A stretch of 64,000 nt of DNA from Pseudomonas sp. ISL-84 (GCA_018613035.1 JAGGRA010000010.1:62001-126000); one strand, 5' to 3'. Counted from the stretch's first letter, positions 8,929-17,425 are shown. Notes: a model not told the origin generated them from the letters alone. A program made the numbers and translations.

Positions 8929-9513
8929 ATGGATTTTAAGGGAGAAGAATACCTTTCAATTGGCTCTTATTTTTTGGTTATAGGCACCCTCATATCAGCA
9001 CTAGGAGAAACGGTGCAAGGTTCTGATTTAAATGATTTCAATAAAAAGTTAATACGTGATGGGAATGCAGTGCAAGCACTGGGAAACAGCCTTCAAGGCT
9101 TTGGGAGAATAAAATTAACTGAGAATACAGAAGAGGAATCACATTTTTATGGTATCATTGGCTCTTTTATCCAAGCAGGCGGGAATACAATGAACAGTGC
9201 TGCAGTCAATTTAGAGATCGTTAACCCTTCTGCTTCGGCAACCAGAATTAATGCATTAGGGAGCTCTGTCCAATCAATCGGAGCAGCATTGGAGGCAGAG
9301 GGGGCAGCAAACAGGGAAGGCGATTATTTTAATAATCTTGAGGTGCTTGGAAGCAGTCTCATTTCGATTGCAACCATGCTTGATTCGGCGGGTATTCTTA
9401 TCAGAGATGAGATGAGCTTACACAAAAGGCTTTTCCTTGCGACCGGCGGCTGGTTAGAATTTATTGGGGCATCTATTGGGGCTTATGCCATAAACAAAAG
9501 AGATGCTGATTAA
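8929..9513 (+). CDS. Six-repeat glycine-rich protein B (paralogue of A)
   Basis: This 194-residue paralogue of the preceding protein also has six units with the same glycine/glutamine spacing. Examples are DGNAVQALGNSLQGFG, IGSFIQAGGNTMNSAA, LGSSVQSIGAALEAEG and TGGWLEFIGASIGAYA. AAAGGAGAG precedes the ATG. The 20-base gap to gene A implies one transcript and probably a two-component assembly. Function is unknown. Confidence 0.75.
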   Translation: MDFKGEEYLSIGSYFLVIGTLISALGETVQGSDLNDFNKKLIRDGNAVQALGNSLQGFGRIKLTENTEEESHFYGIIGSFIQAGGNTMNSAAVNLEIVNPSASATRINALGSSVQSIGAALEAEGAANREGDYFNNLEVLGSSLISIATMLDSAGILIRDEMSLHKRLFLATGGWLEFIGASIGAYAINKRDAD

Positions 9514-9665
9514 TTCAACCGATATGACTTTTTCAATTAGGCGTCATACTTATTCTGGAAGATGTTCATAATAAAACTTGAACGAACATGTGAATTAATA
9601 TTTCTGGATTCAAAGGCATTCAAATACCTCAACTGTTTCTATATAAAAAGCTGGAAGTGATTCTT

Positions 9666-10784
9666 TTGCGAATTGTTATAATTGGAGCCGGTTTTGGAGG
9701 GCTTAATGCAGCAGTGACGCTTCAAAAAAAGTTAAATCCTTCTCAACATGAAATCCTCATAATTTCTGACAACCCTCAATTTGTTTTTCGCCCATCCCTG
9801 ATATGGCTGCCATTTCATAAACACTCTATTGACAGGTTCACCTTCCCGCTCCGCCCAACGTTTGAAAAGATGGATATAACGTTTATAGAAAATCGTGTAC
9901 AAGCCATTAAGCCAAAAAAAAATTATATTTTATGTAAGAATGGCGAGATAATTCATTACGATTTCTTAATTCTTGCTTCAGGCGCTTCTCCTGATTGGAG
10001 GAGAATAAAAGGTTTAGAAGGCGAGAGTTCCTCTGTTTATACGATTTCATCTGCTCTTAAGACCAGAAAAAAGGTAGAAGAGCTTACAGAGAATGAACCC
10101 ATTGTTATAGGCATTGCGCAAGGGAACCCTAACCAAGGGATTGCCTATGAGTTTCTCTTTGAGTTAGATGCTTTTTTAAATAAGCAGGATATTAAATGCC
10201 CGATTACGTTTTTTACATATGAAAAGAAGTTATTTGAAGGAAAAGGCAAAAAGGGAACAGCAAGGATTGAAGAGTTGATGGCTAAAAAACAAATCAAGTG
10301 GTATTGCGATGTTTCTGTTAAGAAGATCAGAGGGGGCCACGTATATTTGAATAATGGGAAACATCTGCCTTATTCTTTTACTCACATACTTCCGCCCTAT
10401 AAAGGGAAAGAGTTCGTCTTTTCATCCAAAGGGTTCAAGCATGATCATGGAATTCTCCCTGTAAAGGAAACCCTTCAGTCCGTTCAATGGGACAATGTTT
10501 TTGTTGTAGGCGATGCAAATGATATAAAGGGTGCAAAAACTGGAAGGGCTGCTGAACAGCAAGGCATACTTGCTGCAGAAAATATTGTTAAACAATTAAA
10601 TCATGAACCATTGCTATCCTATCAGCATGAACAGCTCTTTTTAACAGAGCTTGGAAATGAAGGTGCTATGCTTATCTTAAATAAACTAAACGATAATGGG
10701 ATTTTAAAAGGAACCATAAGCGGTATTTTCCCGCATCTGTTGAAACGAGCGTTTGAAAAATACTATATGTTTAAGTATAGCTAA
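9666..10784 (+). CDS. NAD(P)/FAD-dependent oxidoreductase (NDH-2/SQR-like)
   Basis: This is a two-dinucleotide-binding-domain flavoprotein of the sulfide:quinone reductase / NDH-2 group. IIGAGFGGLNAA at the N-terminus binds FAD. FLILASGASPDWR is the second FAD contact, and VFVVGDANDIKGAKTGRAAEQQG is the C-terminal FAD motif. I see no conserved disulfide pair typical of true SQR. It probably reduces quinone at the membrane surface. The start is taken as TTG 9666 because GGAAGTGA is correctly spaced for it and overlaps the alternative GTG 9657. Expressed alone. Confidence 0.8.
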   Translation: MRIVIIGAGFGGLNAAVTLQKKLNPSQHEILIISDNPQFVFRPSLIWLPFHKHSIDRFTFPLRPTFEKMDITFIENRVQAIKPKKNYILCKNGEIIHYDFLILASGASPDWRRIKGLEGESSSVYTISSALKTRKKVEELTENEPIVIGIAQGNPNQGIAYEFLFELDAFLNKQDIKCPITFFTYEKKLFEGKGKKGTARIEELMAKKQIKWYCDVSVKKIRGGHVYLNNGKHLPYSFTHILPPYKGKEFVFSSKGFKHDHGILPVKETLQSVQWDNVFVVGDANDIKGAKTGRAAEQQGILAAENIVKQLNHEPLLSYQHEQLFLTELGNEGAMLILNKLNDNGILKGTISGIFPHLLKRAFEKYYMFKYS

Positions 10785-11182
10785 CGCCGGAGGATCGAAT
10801 GGTGCGATATAGGCAAGAATACGTGATATCTTGTTGATGGAGGATGATATCTGTCGAATAGCATAGTGCTAGCAGTTGCTAATATTGTGCTATTTTGTCT
10901 TAATGCGCACTTTAATGTGCAGAGAGTAAGCCTTTTGCTTAGAAAACAAAGCGCTAGTTAAAATTGAAAGCCTGCCGAGATTTATTCGCTAGTTTTTATG
11001 ATTTCTTCGCAAATTCCCGAATTTGTTCGCAAGTTTGAATGGTTTCTTCGTAAAGTTCACAATTTAATTAAATTATTCCATCTGCGAAAGCGGCCTGTTA
11101 ATCCAGTTTGAAGGCTGCTTTCAATATTATTTCCCCTTCAAACAATATAACAAGAGACAGGCCATTTTAATGACAAGATAAA
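10785..11182. other. Intergenic region with 20-21 bp degenerate tandem repeats (array A)
   Basis: No gene is visible. Four units lie at 10981-11062 (lengths 21, 20, 21, 20), each beginning TTTnTTCGCAA or a close variant. A weak stem-loop (ATAGCA...TGCTAT) near 10860-10895 may end the upstream transcript. Confidence 0.6.
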
Positions 11183-11233
11183 AACCAGGAAAAAAGCCAT
11201 AACGTTTTGACGTTAAAGCTTTTATTCCTGGTT
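11183..11233 (-). terminator. Terminator of the bioY-yhfT-yhfS operon
   Basis: A long, nearly complete stem (AACCAGGAA / TTCCTGGTT with inner TAACGT/ACGTTA) is followed on the minus strand by TTTTT. Confidence 0.8.
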
Positions 11234-11285
11234 AAATAGCTGTTACAGTTTTTTGAAAAGTGTCAGGTAATGTATTCGTTCGTGT

Positions 11286-12380
11286 TCAATCTGCCACTTC
11301 AAACAACAAAGCCACACCAATTCCGCCCCCGCTGCCAATTGCAGCAAGTACGTATTTTGCTGATTTTCTCCTTTGAATCTCATAGAACAATCTAGTGACC
11401 ATAATGGCACCTGAAGCCCCATAAGGATGGCCAATTGTTAAAGCGCCTCCGTTTACATTTAGCTTTTCATATGAAATTGAAAGCTCGCTTGAGCACGCAA
11501 CGATTTTTGATGCGAAGGCTTCGTTGATTTCGATCAAATCAATATCATCGATAGTTAAGTAATTTCTCTCTAAAATAGCTTGTATCGCAGGGACAGGTGC
11601 AGATCCCGGGTAATGGGGATGTACACCTGCGACTTCACTGTCTGCAAACCGTAAAATAGGTTTTAACCCATGTCTTCGTGCGGCTTCTTCCTCCATGACC
11701 AGAACAGCTGAGGCACCATCATGGATTCCACAGCTATTGGCGGCGGTAACTGTACCGTCTTTCTTGAAAATGGGCTTTGCTCTTTTTATCAGTGCTTCCA
11801 TCTTCCTTTTCTTGTAAAACTCCTCATCCAGGATGAAATTTTCTATAGGGCAGATCTCCTCGGCAAGCTGCCCTTGTTCAAAAGCATCCCAGCTCCGTTC
11901 ATAAGTTAAGAGTGCATATTCATCCTGAGATTCTCTGGAGGCTCTATATTTTTCTGCTACGTATTCTGCAGCCACACCCATGTCGGGATCACCGATTTGA
12001 TCAGGAGAAAAACGGGACCTGGAAGGATATGGGGAGGTGCTTGTGCTTTCAGTTCCGCCGGCGATGTAGCATGTACCGGCGCCTCCCTGTATGTAATAGC
12101 ACGCCATTCGGATGGCTTCAAGCCCTGCACTGCATTGGCGGTCCAATGTCAAACCGGGAACAGAAACCGGCAGTCCTGCCTGCAGCGCAGATAGTCTGGC
12201 AATATTTCCTCCCGGGCCGACTACGTTTCCTAAAATGACGTCATTTATTTTTTCTTCCAGCCCTTGTGCTAAATGTTTCAGAAGAGGTGCAGCCAGCTCA
12301 TGTGGCTGGCAGCCCTTGAATATACCGTTGATTTTTCCAATCGGCGTTCTTTTTGCTTTTACAATGACGGCTCTCTTAAT
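11286..12380 (-). CDS. yhfS: Thiolase-family protein with apparent ATT start
   Basis: This is an acetyl-CoA acyltransferase family protein of 364 residues, read from an ATT codon at 12380-12378. The N-terminus then reads as a normal thiolase (KRAVIVKAKRTPIG). AAGGTGA sits 6-7 bases upstream, overlapping the end of yhfT. No ATG, GTG or TTG exists before a late TTG that would remove the first fold elements. QCSAGLEAI holds the nucleophilic cysteine (about residue 88) and GHPYGASGA the catalytic histidine. The usual C-terminal CIGGGxG is GSGGGIG, so the second catalytic cysteine is missing. Gene order matches B. subtilis yhfU-yhfT-yhfS. Confidence 0.8.
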   Translation of the reverse strand: MKRAVIVKAKRTPIGKINGIFKGCQPHELAAPLLKHLAQGLEEKINDVILGNVVGPGGNIARLSALQAGLPVSVPGLTLDRQCSAGLEAIRMACYYIQGGAGTCYIAGGTESTSTSPYPSRSRFSPDQIGDPDMGVAAEYVAEKYRASRESQDEYALLTYERSWDAFEQGQLAEEICPIENFILDEEFYKKRKMEALIKRAKPIFKKDGTVTAANSCGIHDGASAVLVMEEEAARRHGLKPILRFADSEVAGVHPHYPGSAPVPAIQAILERNYLTIDDIDLIEINEAFASKIVACSSELSISYEKLNVNGGALTIGHPYGASGAIMVTRLFYEIQRRKSAKYVLAAIGSGGGIGVALLFEVAD

Positions 12381-13830
12381 GGGTAATCACCTTGCTTTCA
12401 ATCGAGTCCTTAAGCTTGGCTCGCGCAATTTTTCCGCTTGTTGTGTAGGGCATTTCATCCACGAAAAACCATTTGCGCGGGAGTTTATAGGCTGCTAAAT
12501 GGTTTTTGCATAACCTTTTTAACTCAAGAGTGGAAGCTTTCCCTTTTATAACAGCTGCTGGAATTTGTCCCCAGTAAGGGTCGAAGAGACCTATGACGGC
12601 CACTTCTTCAACAGAGGGGTGCTGTGCAAGTACTTTTTCTATTTCTTCCGGAAAAATATTAATGGCTCCGTACAAAATCATATTTTTTTCCCGGCCGCTA
12701 ATGTATAGATAGCCTTCTTCATCCAGATAACCCATATCATCAACCGTTGCCCAGCCCTCTTCATCCTGTATGGTTTGGGCCGTCTTTGTTTCCGGATGGA
12801 GATAACCGTCGAAAATCAGGTCACTTCTTACAAATATTTTGCCAATTTCATAGGGTTCCAGCTTTTCGCTTGCGCCTCTTATTTCAATTTCGACTCCGTG
12901 GCAGGGCTTGCCGACTGATTCAGCTTTATGATCGTCTGTTAAATAGGTTACATAACTGAGTTCGCTGGCACCGTAAAATTCAATCATCGTCAATTGATCG
13001 AAAACATTGCCGATGGCTTGCTTGGAATTTTTATCCCACTTCGCACCGGAGGAGATGATCTTAATTGGCTTTTCTATTACTCTATCTTCTTTTAAAATGG
13101 CGGCAATCATGGTAGGAACCACATAAAGTGCTGTGATTTCCCTCTCTTCAATCAGTAATAGTGTCTGTGCTGCATGGAATTTTTCAAGCAGATGAACAGT
13201 TCCGCCTGTACAAAGCGTGCTGATTGCTCCATACAGAAAGTGAGAGTGTATGAGAGAGCCTGGTATCAGGACGTGTTCCTCTTCGTTCATTTTAAAATCA
13301 TGCTGATTCACAAGGAAGCTGGCAGCCCAGGATTTATGGGAGCGGATAAACGCTTTTGGATCTCCCGTAGTTCCAGAAGTAAAGCCCATATAAAAAGGGG
13401 TGTTATCATCTTTTGGAGTATGCAAAGCAGGAGATTTTTTGCTGAGTTCCTCCAGGCAATCCTCCCAAATCAGGACAAACGGGTGCAGGTGTGCAACCTG
13501 ATGGTAAAAGTCCCTGGTTGTTACCACTATGGAAGGGCACGAAATCGCCAATCGTTTTTCCAGTTCTGCAGTCTTCCATTTAATATCGAAAGGCACCGCT
13601 GTCCAGCCAGCCATGGAAGCCCCGGCGAATAACTGCAAGAACGGAATCCCATTTGGCAAAAGAAAGCTGATTGTTTTCTTTGCAAAGGAAAAGGAGTAAA
13701 GCCAGTTAGCCGTTTTGGATACTAGCATATGCCAATCTCTATAGGTGAGTGTTTGGTTTTTCGTGTTGATCGCCGTTTTTTCCGGGAATTGCTGTGCAAA
13801 TTCTTTCATTGAAGATGTGATGTTTGCCAA
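12376..13830 (-). CDS. yhfT: AMP-forming acyl-CoA ligase
   Basis: This is an ANL-superfamily acyl-CoA synthetase of about 484 residues. The P-loop motif is YMGFTSGTTGDPKAF (A3), the ATP/adenine motif is EFYGASELSYVTYL, and GWATVDDMGYLDEEGYLYISGREKNMI is the hinge (A8) region. The C-terminal lysine motif TTSGKIARAKL is present. It should activate a carboxylic acid to an acyl-CoA for the adjacent thiolase. The start TTG 13830 is chosen because AAGGAGAGG precedes it. The longer frame from GTG 13863 starts inside a terminator hairpin. It overlaps the next gene by 5 bases. Confidence 0.85.
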   Translation of the reverse strand: MANITSSMKEFAQQFPEKTAINTKNQTLTYRDWHMLVSKTANWLYSFSFAKKTISFLLPNGIPFLQLFAGASMAGWTAVPFDIKWKTAELEKRLAISCPSIVVTTRDFYHQVAHLHPFVLIWEDCLEELSKKSPALHTPKDDNTPFYMGFTSGTTGDPKAFIRSHKSWAASFLVNQHDFKMNEEEHVLIPGSLIHSHFLYGAISTLCTGGTVHLLEKFHAAQTLLLIEEREITALYVVPTMIAAILKEDRVIEKPIKIISSGAKWDKNSKQAIGNVFDQLTMIEFYGASELSYVTYLTDDHKAESVGKPCHGVEIEIRGASEKLEPYEIGKIFVRSDLIFDGYLHPETKTAQTIQDEEGWATVDDMGYLDEEGYLYISGREKNMILYGAINIFPEEIEKVLAQHPSVEEVAVIGLFDPYWGQIPAAVIKGKASTLELKRLCKNHLAAYKLPRKWFFVDEMPYTTSGKIARAKLKDSIESKVITH

Positions 13831-13850
13831 AGATCTTTTCCTCTCCTTAT

Positions 13851-13876
13851 GAAAAAGAGACACTTATAGTGTCTCT
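13851..13876 (-). terminator. Intra-operon terminator/attenuator between bioY and yhfT
   Basis: The perfect 9-bp stem AGAGACACT/AGTGTCTCT with a 3-base loop contains the bioY stop and is followed on the minus strand by TTTTT. It would reduce expression of yhfT-yhfS relative to bioY. Confidence 0.75.
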
Positions 13877-14427
13877 AAAGATTTTGAAAATTGCTTGTTA
13901 ATGACTGGATGCTTTTGCAGTCTATACACTAGCAGGGATGCGAGTGTCGCTTTTAACACATCACCTGGAATGTAAACGAGGCTCAGTTTTACAGCATCAA
14001 GCACCGGAATATTCATCATGAATGCTTGTACAGGAATCCCAAAAACATAGATAAGGAAAATGCCGACAGTCAGGTTAACTAGCAACACATTCTTCAATTT
14101 TAACGTACGGAAGCGCGTCAGCAAATATCCTACACAGTATGCAGTTAGCGGATAGGCAATTAAATAGCCGGCACTTGGACCAAAGAAAACACCAATTCCA
14201 CCGCGGCCGCCTGATAACAGCGGAGCGCCAACAGCCACAAGCAGAAGAAAGACAGCCATGCTGATCCCGCCGAGTCTGGCGCCTAGAATACCTCCTGCCA
14301 AAAGCACGCCCAGTGTTTGCAATGTAATCGGAACGGGTGTGAATGATAGCATGATCGGCGGAACCAGACCAAGCGCTCCCATCACAGCTGCAAATAAAGC
14401 TACATATGTAATCTCTTTAACTTTCAT
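13864..14427 (-). CDS. bioY: Biotin transporter BioY (ECF S-component)
   Basis: This is the 187-residue substrate-binding membrane subunit of an ECF-type biotin uptake system. About six transmembrane helices are visible. Family motifs include FTPVPITLQTLGVLLAG and GARLGGISMAVFLLLVAVGAP, followed by FFGPSAGYLIAYP and a late YIPGDVLKA. It is first in a minus-strand operon with yhfT and yhfS. A BirA-type operator lies 27-53 bases upstream of the start, so expression should fall when biotin is plentiful. Confidence 0.93.
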   Translation of the reverse strand: MKVKEITYVALFAAVMGALGLVPPIMLSFTPVPITLQTLGVLLAGGILGARLGGISMAVFLLLVAVGAPLLSGGRGGIGVFFGPSAGYLIAYPLTAYCVGYLLTRFRTLKLKNVLLVNLTVGIFLIYVFGIPVQAFMMNIPVLDAVKLSLVYIPGDVLKATLASLLVYRLQKHPVINKQFSKSLETL

Positions 14428-14453
14428 AATACCTCTCCCATTCAGAATAGTAG

Positions 14454-14480
14454 GTTAACTGTTTTTATTTTATGGTTAAC
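14454..14480 (-). promoter_or_regulatory. BirA operator
   Basis: Two GTTAAC half sites (14454-14459 and 14475-14480) are separated by 15 bases. This is the spacing and core of Firmicute BirA operators, positioned just upstream of bioY. Confidence 0.85.
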
Positions 14481-14601
14481 ACAACTAATTGTCAACCTGA
14501 TAAAAAAATGAGTTTACTATAATCCAAAAGGTACAGGCGGTTAAAATTCTTTAAAAAATGATATAATTTAGTAAAATTTAGCGGGAGAAAGGAAAATAAA
14601 A

Positions 14602-14946
14602 ATGATCAATTACAATGGCCGAAAATTTGTTTCTATAGAAAATACAGCTAATGGAGAAGTATCTTCCAAGACTTTTTTTACTTATAAACAAGAAGGACAG
14701 ATTATCTCAGCAACTTATAGTGGGGGCGATATTATCCAAGGTACTTTGATTGGCATCGCAAAAGAGGATGGCTGCCTTGAGTTTAGATACAACCACGTGA
14801 ACAACAAGCATGAAATTAGAGGCGGAAAATGCATTTCTGCCCCTGAAGTTCTACCAGACGGGCGAATTAGACTGTACGAGAAGTGGCAATGGTTAGATGC
14901 TGACGCTGCTGAAGGAAGTTCCGTTATTGAAGAAACGGTCAATTAA
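14602..14946 (+). CDS. Small beta-rich protein (so-called N-acetylglutamate-synthase-like family)
   Basis: This 114-residue soluble protein is a predicted beta-sheet repeat. [18 protein letters not shown] is followed by [14 protein letters not shown], and it closes with [13 protein letters not shown]. Proteins of this shape are common in Firmicutes and are often labelled N-acetylglutamate synthase, a label with little support. The gene is 35 bases upstream of the CBS/HEPN-like gene, in the same orientation, so the two may be co-expressed. Function unknown. Confidence 0.65.
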   Translation: MINYNGRKFVSIENTANGEVSSKTFFTYKQEGQIISATYSGGDIIQGTLIGIAKEDGCLEFRYNHVNNKHEIRGGKCISAPEVLPDGRIRLYEKWQWLDADAAEGSSVIEETVN

Positions 14947-14981
14947 AAGGGTCCAGCTTATAACAGAAAGGCAGGGGTAAG

Positions 14982-15794
14982 ATGAATAACCTATTTCAAG
15001 CAGCTCAATTCAGTTCATACAAAAGCTTAAAGGATCTATTTGAGACAAACATCACTGTAAGCAGCATTGCAGAATCTATACAGTTTTGTGAAGAGGAAGA
15101 TGATGCCATCTCCATTAAGGAAGAAATGTTCAGAACTCATTTTGATGTACTGGGTGTAAAAAGAGGCAATGAGATCGCCGGCTTTATTGAACGTGATACA
15201 TTGTCGGCCGGCCCTGTAAAGGAATATATGAAAAGCTTTACCTCAAAGGATCTGATTTCTGATTCTACGCCTCTCATTCATCTGCTTCATATATTAAAGA
15301 ACAGCAGACGTGTTTTCATCCTTGAGAAAGCCAGGGTAACCAAGCTTGTTACGTATTCTGATTTGCAAAAAGCGCCCGTAAGAATGATTATTTTTGGCTA
15401 TATTACTTTATTGGAAATGAAGCTTGGTGAAATCATTACTATTCACTATCCTGGTCAGAGCTGGAAAAAGCTTATAAGCCCGGGAAGATTGGAAAAAGCC
15501 GTGGAGCTTTATAAGAACAAAGTGGAGAAGAATGAGGACTTAAATTTGGTCGAATGTTTGCAGATTAGCGATAAGCTTGATTTAGTATTCGTGGAGGATG
15601 AGAAATTAAGAACCATTTTCTCTGTTCCATCCAAGACAGCCGGAAGAACGATTGCAAAAGAAATCCGCAGCTTGCGGGATGAACTCGCTCATGCAAATGA
15701 ATTGGGGAATGGACTAGCTTGGATAAAAATTATAGAGGTATTGAAAATAATTGAAGACTTTTTGGAAATCAGTGAAGCTGTATTTTATGAATAA
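14982..15794 (+). CDS. CBS-domain protein with C-terminal HEPN-like motif
   Basis: This is a 270-residue two-part protein. Residues about 45-130 resemble a CBS pair (LGVKRGNEIAGFIERDTL, then RVFILEKARVTKLVTYSDLQ), a module that commonly binds adenine nucleotides. The remainder is all-helical and carries RDELAH at residues 232-237, matching the Rx4H signature of HEPN ribonucleases, between helices IAKEIRSL and WIKIIEVLKIIEDFLE. No signal or transmembrane segment is present. A nucleotide-sensing RNase is possible, but the HEPN assignment rests on one motif and helix pattern. Confidence 0.6.
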   Translation: MNNLFQAAQFSSYKSLKDLFETNITVSSIAESIQFCEEEDDAISIKEEMFRTHFDVLGVKRGNEIAGFIERDTLSAGPVKEYMKSFTSKDLISDSTPLIHLLHILKNSRRVFILEKARVTKLVTYSDLQKAPVRMIIFGYITLLEMKLGEIITIHYPGQSWKKLISPGRLEKAVELYKNKVEKNEDLNLVECLQISDKLDLVFVEDEKLRTIFSVPSKTAGRTIAKEIRSLRDELAHANELGNGLAWIKIIEVLKIIEDFLEISEAVFYE

Positions 15795-15987
15795 ATAAGA
15801 TCAGATGGACACCGTATTTTAGAACAAAAGAGAAATATGGTGCTTTTATCATTGATAATCTGCAAAGAGCATTAACAAACAATGCCTTTCTATTGATTGT
15901 AAGCAATTGTTCCTTAGTAGTATAGGCAAGAAATCAAGGAATATTATGTTAAACCTTTTAATATGAAGGGATCGAAGGCGATTTGAA

Positions 15988-16017
15988 AACCTGTCCAGTT
16001 TAGGGCAGGTTTTTTTA
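15988..16017 (+). terminator. Rho-independent terminator
   Basis: AACCTGTCC and GGGCAGGTT form a stem with a 6-base loop and seven T residues. It lies about 190 bases past the CBS/HEPN-like gene. A weaker stem at 15805-15848 (CACCGTATTT/AAATATGGTG) may act first. Nothing else is visible between 15795 and 15987. Confidence 0.75.
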
Positions 16018-16019
16018 TG

Positions 16020-16251
16020 AAGGCTCTTTTCTAAAAGATTGTTGTTTTGAACAGGGGGATAAGAGATAACCAAGGTTGGTTGATTGGAGCGGAAGGTGCG
16101 AGACTCCAGCGGGAGGAGTGGGACAGGTGAGACCCCACAGGTGCTGCGCGCCGAGGAGACTCACCGCCCGCCCCGCGGAAAGCGAGCATCCTGGAGCGGA
16201 AATCAACCGTTAATCTCTTATTATAGCAACAAAGTTTGCGAAAACAGCCTT
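16020..16251 (+). repeat. Dispersed repeat R2 (MITE-like, type A)
   Basis: It runs from AAGGCTCTTTTCTAAAAGA to GAAAACAGCCTT, and its core is bounded by GGTTGATT and AATCAACC. The apical hairpin here is GGTGCTGCGCGCC, with a G-T pair replacing a G-C of R1. Its homology with R1 covers the whole element. Confidence 0.85.
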
Positions 16252-16330
16252 AATTTAATTCATGTTTATTTTTCAACAAAATAAATCAAAATAAGTGGGT
16301 AATAAAAAAACGATAGAGGGGGTTTTTTCC

Positions 16331-16471
16331 GTGTCAAAGAAAAATAATACACCATCAGGTCAAGTGGACCAGAAGAAATTAGTAGAAGACAAAGTGGAAG
16401 CTGCCAGAAAAAACAACTTTGAAGAGGATCATGTACGAAGAGTGACCTCTAATGGTGCACAAGGACAATAA
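16331..16471 (+). CDS. Small hydrophilic protein, 46 residues
   Basis: A GTG-started frame is preceded by GAGGGGG. The protein is short, very hydrophilic and charged (VDQKKLVEDKVEAARKNNF) and ends NGAQGQ. Composition resembles small acid-soluble spore proteins, but I cannot place it in a named Ssp family. It stands alone between repeat R2 and the esterase gene. Confidence 0.55.
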   Translation: MSKKNNTPSGQVDQKKLVEDKVEAARKNNFEEDHVRRVTSNGAQGQ

Positions 16472-16629
16472 CTCTTTAGGTAGTTAGCGAGCTCAATTCG
16501 TTTTTACCCTTTTGTATCGCCAAAGGAAGTGTTGGCGGTACAATTTTTTTAATATAAATACAAGTTGACAGGTCGGAATAGTAGGTAATATAATGTATCT
16601 AATAATTTTTTTGAGGGAGGAACAATGTG

Positions 16630-17388
16630 ATGAGAGAATTTTACCCAGTTATGGACGGTGCGGAGTCATTTTATTTAGAAGGCAATGAGGTCGGTCTCTT
16701 ACTCACACATGGTTTTCTTGGGACTCCCCAGAGTGTCCGTTATTTAGGAGAGTCATTTGCAAAGCTTGGGTATTCGGTTTTTGCCCCAAGGCTTAAAGGC
16801 CATGGCACCCATTATAAGGATATGGAAAAGACGACCCATCAGGAATGGTTTGCTGAAATGGAAAAGGGTTATCTATTTTTAAAAGAACGGTGTTCAGCTG
16901 TCTATGTAGCGGGACAATCGATGGGCGGTGCCCTTGCCCTTTGGCTGGCGAAAAAATATCCTGAAATAAAGGGCCTGGTATTAATAAATGCTGCCTTAAA
17001 AGTACCCTCCTATGACGATCTTATTGGAAAGACAAGTCCGCGATATCTAAATGAGGGAACACCTGATATTAAACGTGAAGGGGTAAAGGAAGTAACGTAC
17101 GGGAAAGTTTCCATTCGCTCGATTCATGAATTGCAGGAGATAATGGCAAAAACCTCCGCCATTTTGCCCGCTATTAAAAATCCGGTGCTTTGCTTTAAAT
17201 CCATTGAAGATCATGTGGTTCCTGCAGCATGTACGGATTACATTGCTGAGCATATTGGATCTGATCAGAAGGAAGTTGTACCGCTTCACAACTCCTATCA
17301 TGTTGCATCAATGGATTATGATAAGGAGAAAATTATTGAAAAGACGCACAAGTATATTCAGAAAATGCGAATAGAAGTTTTTACTTAA
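16630..17388 (+). CDS. Alpha/beta hydrolase, carboxylesterase Est30-like
   Basis: This is a cytosolic serine hydrolase of about 252 residues. LLLTHGFLGTPQSVR holds the oxyanion region and the nucleophile elbow is AGQSMGGALA. The acid lies in SIEDHVVPA and the catalytic histidine in NSYHVASMD, so the triad is complete. It is the size and pattern of thermostable carboxylesterases and monoacylglycerol lipases of Bacillaceae. GTG 16627 or ATG 16630 can serve as start after AGGGAGG. It is transcribed alone. Confidence 0.87.
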   Translation: MREFYPVMDGAESFYLEGNEVGLLLTHGFLGTPQSVRYLGESFAKLGYSVFAPRLKGHGTHYKDMEKTTHQEWFAEMEKGYLFLKERCSAVYVAGQSMGGALALWLAKKYPEIKGLVLINAALKVPSYDDLIGKTSPRYLNEGTPDIKREGVKEVTYGKVSIRSIHELQEIMAKTSAILPAIKNPVLCFKSIEDHVVPAACTDYIAEHIGSDQKEVVPLHNSYHVASMDYDKEKIIEKTHKYIQKMRIEVFT

Positions 17389-17396
17389 AGCAACCG

Positions 17397-17425
17397 GCTT
17401 GTCCTTTTTATGGCAGGCTTTTTTT
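17397..17425 (+). terminator. Terminator of the esterase
   Basis: GCTTGTC and GGCAGGC pair over 7 bp (with G-T pairs) and are followed by seven T residues. The region 17426-17699 otherwise holds only a startless minus-strand frame (17492-17581). Confidence 0.7.

Noticed and set aside
13831-13863. GTG 13863 as start of the acyl-CoA ligase
   Set aside because: It lies inside the intra-operon terminator hairpin without a ribosome site, whereas TTG 13830 has AAGGAGAGG upstream.
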